Shown one piece after another: positions 62,496 to 64,000 of a DNA stretch of 64,000 nt. Made by a program: the position numbers and the translations under genes. The first letter of the stretch is position 1. Every line of letters starts with the position of its first letter. A model generated the notes under the pieces. That model was given only the letters and a program-made list of their open reading frames with translations, ran no database searches and was not told where the DNA came from. Origin of the DNA: Archangium sp. GTDB taxonomy: Bacteria; Myxococcota; Myxococcia; Myxococcales; Myxococcaceae. Location: the NCBI GenBank assembly GCA_030695565.1, contig JAUYRZ010000085.1, positions 62,001 through 126,000 of the forward strand, given 5' to 3'.

Positions 62496-63680
62496 TCACG
62501 GCGTGATTGCGGGCGTCTGGGCTGAGGGGGAGGGGGGTGACGCGCTCCCCTGGGGTACGACCCACCCGGAGCTGGAGCGCAGCGCCTGGACGATGCGGGC
62601 CTGCACGTCGGGTTCGACCCACAGCACGCGCACGCGGCCGTTGGTGCGGGTGACCAGCACGCGCTGGCCTTCAGCGGGCACCGGTTCGTGCACGGCGAGC
62701 TGCTCGAGATCACCCAGCCGGCCACCGGCCACCACCACGTGCGAGAACCCGGCGCAGGCGCCTTTGAGGCACTCGATGGGGCTGACGGCGAGCTGGGTGA
62801 CGATGAGCCCGGGGTGAGTCGGGTGTTGGTGTGACTGGCGCCCGGTGACCTGCACCAGGGCGATCTCCGAGGCCCGGCTCACCGCGGCAGGCAGGGGCTC
62901 GGCGGCGAGGCTGATCGCGGGCACCAGCGCGACCAGGGCGAGGCGGCGGCTGCGTTTGAGCAGGGCGAGCATCATCATCGGCAGCAGCAACCAGACGGGC
63001 GAGCTGGCGGTCGAGCTGCAGCCGGCGAACACCGGGGGCACCGCAGACGGCTCTGGCTCCAGGCCGTACAACGAGAGCAGGCCGTCACGATCGTCGGCCT
63101 TGAGGGTGCGCTTGCTCACCTCGCCGGGGGGCGCCGAGGGGTACATCACCAGATCCTCGGTGGCGTTGTTGTGCATCAGCCCCAGCACGTGGCCCAGCTC
63201 GTGGGTGATGGTGTTCTGCACGTCGTCGAACTGGCGCTCGTCTTTTGCCGCTTCGGGCAACACCTTGAAGCGGTGCGACTCGACGTTGAAGGCCACGTCG
63301 GCGTCGAGCAGCTCGTTGGTGCGCGCGTTGAGGGTGACCAGGGTCACCGCCAGCGCGTCTTCAGAATAGGGCCAGTCTTCCAGCACGAGGATCGAGTTCT
63401 GGTTGTCGCTGGCGCCGACCACGTAGCCCATGGGCTTGCCTTCACCGATGGTCATGGAGACCTCGAGGTACGGCGTGGCGTCTTCGAAGTTCTTCACTGC
63501 GGCGGCGATCGCCGTCTCAGCGCGCGAGTCGCGGAGGAGCTGACCCGCCTTCGCGTCGAGCACCATCACCAGCGGCTTGCCCCAACGAACGAGATCACCT
63601 TCGGAGTCGGTGCGGACATCCCACGCGGCGCAGGGAAGACTCAGGGTTAGGCAGAGGAGAGGAAGAAGTTTGTGCAGCAC
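62496..63680 (-). CDS. Matrixin-like metalloprotease with internal MYXO-CTERM motif fused to a second exported domain
   Basis: A 394-residue protein. Residues 1-19 form a signal peptide. The zinc site is HELGHVLGLMH (H160, E161, H164, H170) with Met-turn VMYPS at ~178. At 220-246 there is a MYXO-CTERM-type motif: GCS (Cys221), PVWLLLPMMMLALL, then KRSRR. Instead of ending, the frame continues into a second hydrophobic segment (LALVALVPAISLA, 247-259), a signal-peptidase-like AEP site, and a ~130-residue domain (VLVTRTNGRVRVLWVEP, ECLKGACAGF). It may be a polyprotein processed by myxosortase and signal peptidase, or a fusion of two neighbouring genes. Confidence 0.8.
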   Translation of the reverse strand: MLHKLLPLLCLTLSLPCAAWDVRTDSEGDLVRWGKPLVMVLDAKAGQLLRDSRAETAIAAAVKNFEDATPYLEVSMTIGEGKPMGYVVGASDNQNSILVLEDWPYSEDALAVTLVTLNARTNELLDADVAFNVESHRFKVLPEAAKDERQFDDVQNTITHELGHVLGLMHNNATEDLVMYPSAPPGEVSKRTLKADDRDGLLSLYGLEPEPSAVPPVFAGCSSTASSPVWLLLPMMMLALLKRSRRLALVALVPAISLAAEPLPAAVSRASEIALVQVTGRQSHQHPTHPGLIVTQLAVSPIECLKGACAGFSHVVVAGGRLGDLEQLAVHEPVPAEGQRVLVTRTNGRVRVLWVEPDVQARIVQALRSSSGWVVPQGSASPPSPSAQTPAITP

Positions 63681-63821
63681 GGTGAACCTCCGTGCCGTGC
63701 GTTGAGCAGCCTGCGTGCCATGGGCTCTTCCGAGCGGGGAGCGCCGCTCGGCTGGAGTCGCGCGTCGCAGGTGGGCCCGAGCTGACCCGCATCACGGCGA
63801 ATTCACGAACATGACGCGCCA

Positions 63822-63998
63822 TCAACATGTCTCGTTTGGGCCCTCCTCCGATTCAAAACTCGAAGCGTCCGGATCGATCACCGGTGGCTTCTTGCCGAGC
63901 CCGAAGGCCCCCTTGAGCACCCGCTCGAGCCGCTCCGCCTCGGCCTGCTGAGAAGGCGGAATGTGCGCGACGAGCACCTCTCGAAGCAGACCGCCGTC
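63822..63998 (-). CDS. C-terminal part of a gene entering from the right edge
   Basis: A minus-strand frame is open from the window edge for 58 codons to TGA at 63822. It reads REVLVAHIPPSQQAEAERLE, then RVLKGAFGLGKKPPVIDPDA and SSFESEEGPNETC. The composition looks coding. The N-terminus and function lie outside the window. It would be upstream of the metalloprotease gene, with a 141-base gap. Confidence 0.55.
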   Translation of the reverse strand, partial: DGGLLREVLVAHIPPSQQAEAERLERVLKGAFGLGKKPPVIDPDASSFESEEGPNETC

Positions 63999-64000
63999 AC

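Overview
The window is high-GC DNA from what looks like a member of the Myxococcota (formerly deltaproteobacterial myxobacteria). The reasons are a MYXO-CTERM-type sorting motif behind a metalloprotease, two Hanks-type Ser/Thr kinases (one with a PEGA domain), four FHA domains in three consecutive genes, a PilZ protein, an AgmX-like lipoprotein, and many large secreted lipoproteins with cysteine clusters or Asp/Gly/Ala linkers. No prophage, IS element, CRISPR array or rRNA operon is visible. Coding density is high, starts are often GTG or TTG, and at least eight gene pairs overlap by 1-4 bases at stop/start.

Layout. 1-5330: DHH phosphoesterase, cysteine desulfurase, a Ser/Thr kinase plus TPR pair on the minus strand, then a strong sigma70-like promoter, a 6S RNA whose closing stem runs into the 5-formyl-THF cyclo-ligase gene, and a PilZ protein. 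5456-9816 (minus): pyruvate dehydrogenase E1alpha-E1beta-E2 followed by a lipoprotein. 9900-15378: HAD phosphatase, an unrecognised two-TM protein, an OPA-type MFS transporter, an arrestin-fold-like protein and a Nudix protein. 15466-21734 (plus): an UshA-like nucleotidase lipoprotein, a large lipoprotein and a probable outer-membrane barrel. 21768-26047: acyl-CoA dehydrogenase, tRNA-Cys(GCA), SpoIID/LytB protein and a TonB-like protein.

26092-37682 (minus): GAF sensor kinase, DNA polymerase I, and a partial Tad/Cpa secretion set (RHH-FHA protein, prepilin peptidase, CpaC secretin, terminator, FHA-CpaF fusion, double-FHA membrane protein). 37753-48775 (minus): PEGA Ser/Thr kinase, TPR protein, glyQ, glyS and two propeller-like lipoproteins coupled to glyS, plus a further Cys-rich lipoprotein. 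48897-51328 (plus): a VWA lipoprotein and a lipoprotein with ten CxC...CCP repeats. 51363-54977 (minus): rplS, a degenerate SMC/YhaN-like protein, yraN and rsmI. 55246-58976 (plus): rplY, pth, a TPP riboswitch with thiC, and a STAS-like protein. 58986-64000 (minus): Rnk-like factor, histidine kinase and response regulator, a metalloprotease with an internal MYXO-CTERM motif fused to a second exported domain, and the end of a further gene.

A dispersed intergenic repeat (core CCCTCTCCC..GGGAGAGGG, often flanked by CCCTCACCCCGA) occurs eight times. In three places it seems to have been taken into gene function: as Shine-Dalgarno sequence, as the start of a lipoprotein signal peptide, and as a protein C-terminus. 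The most unusual items are the two-domain MYXO-CTERM protein, the 6S RNA/fau overlap, the FHA-rich Tad locus and the SMC-like protein that lacks a Walker A motif.
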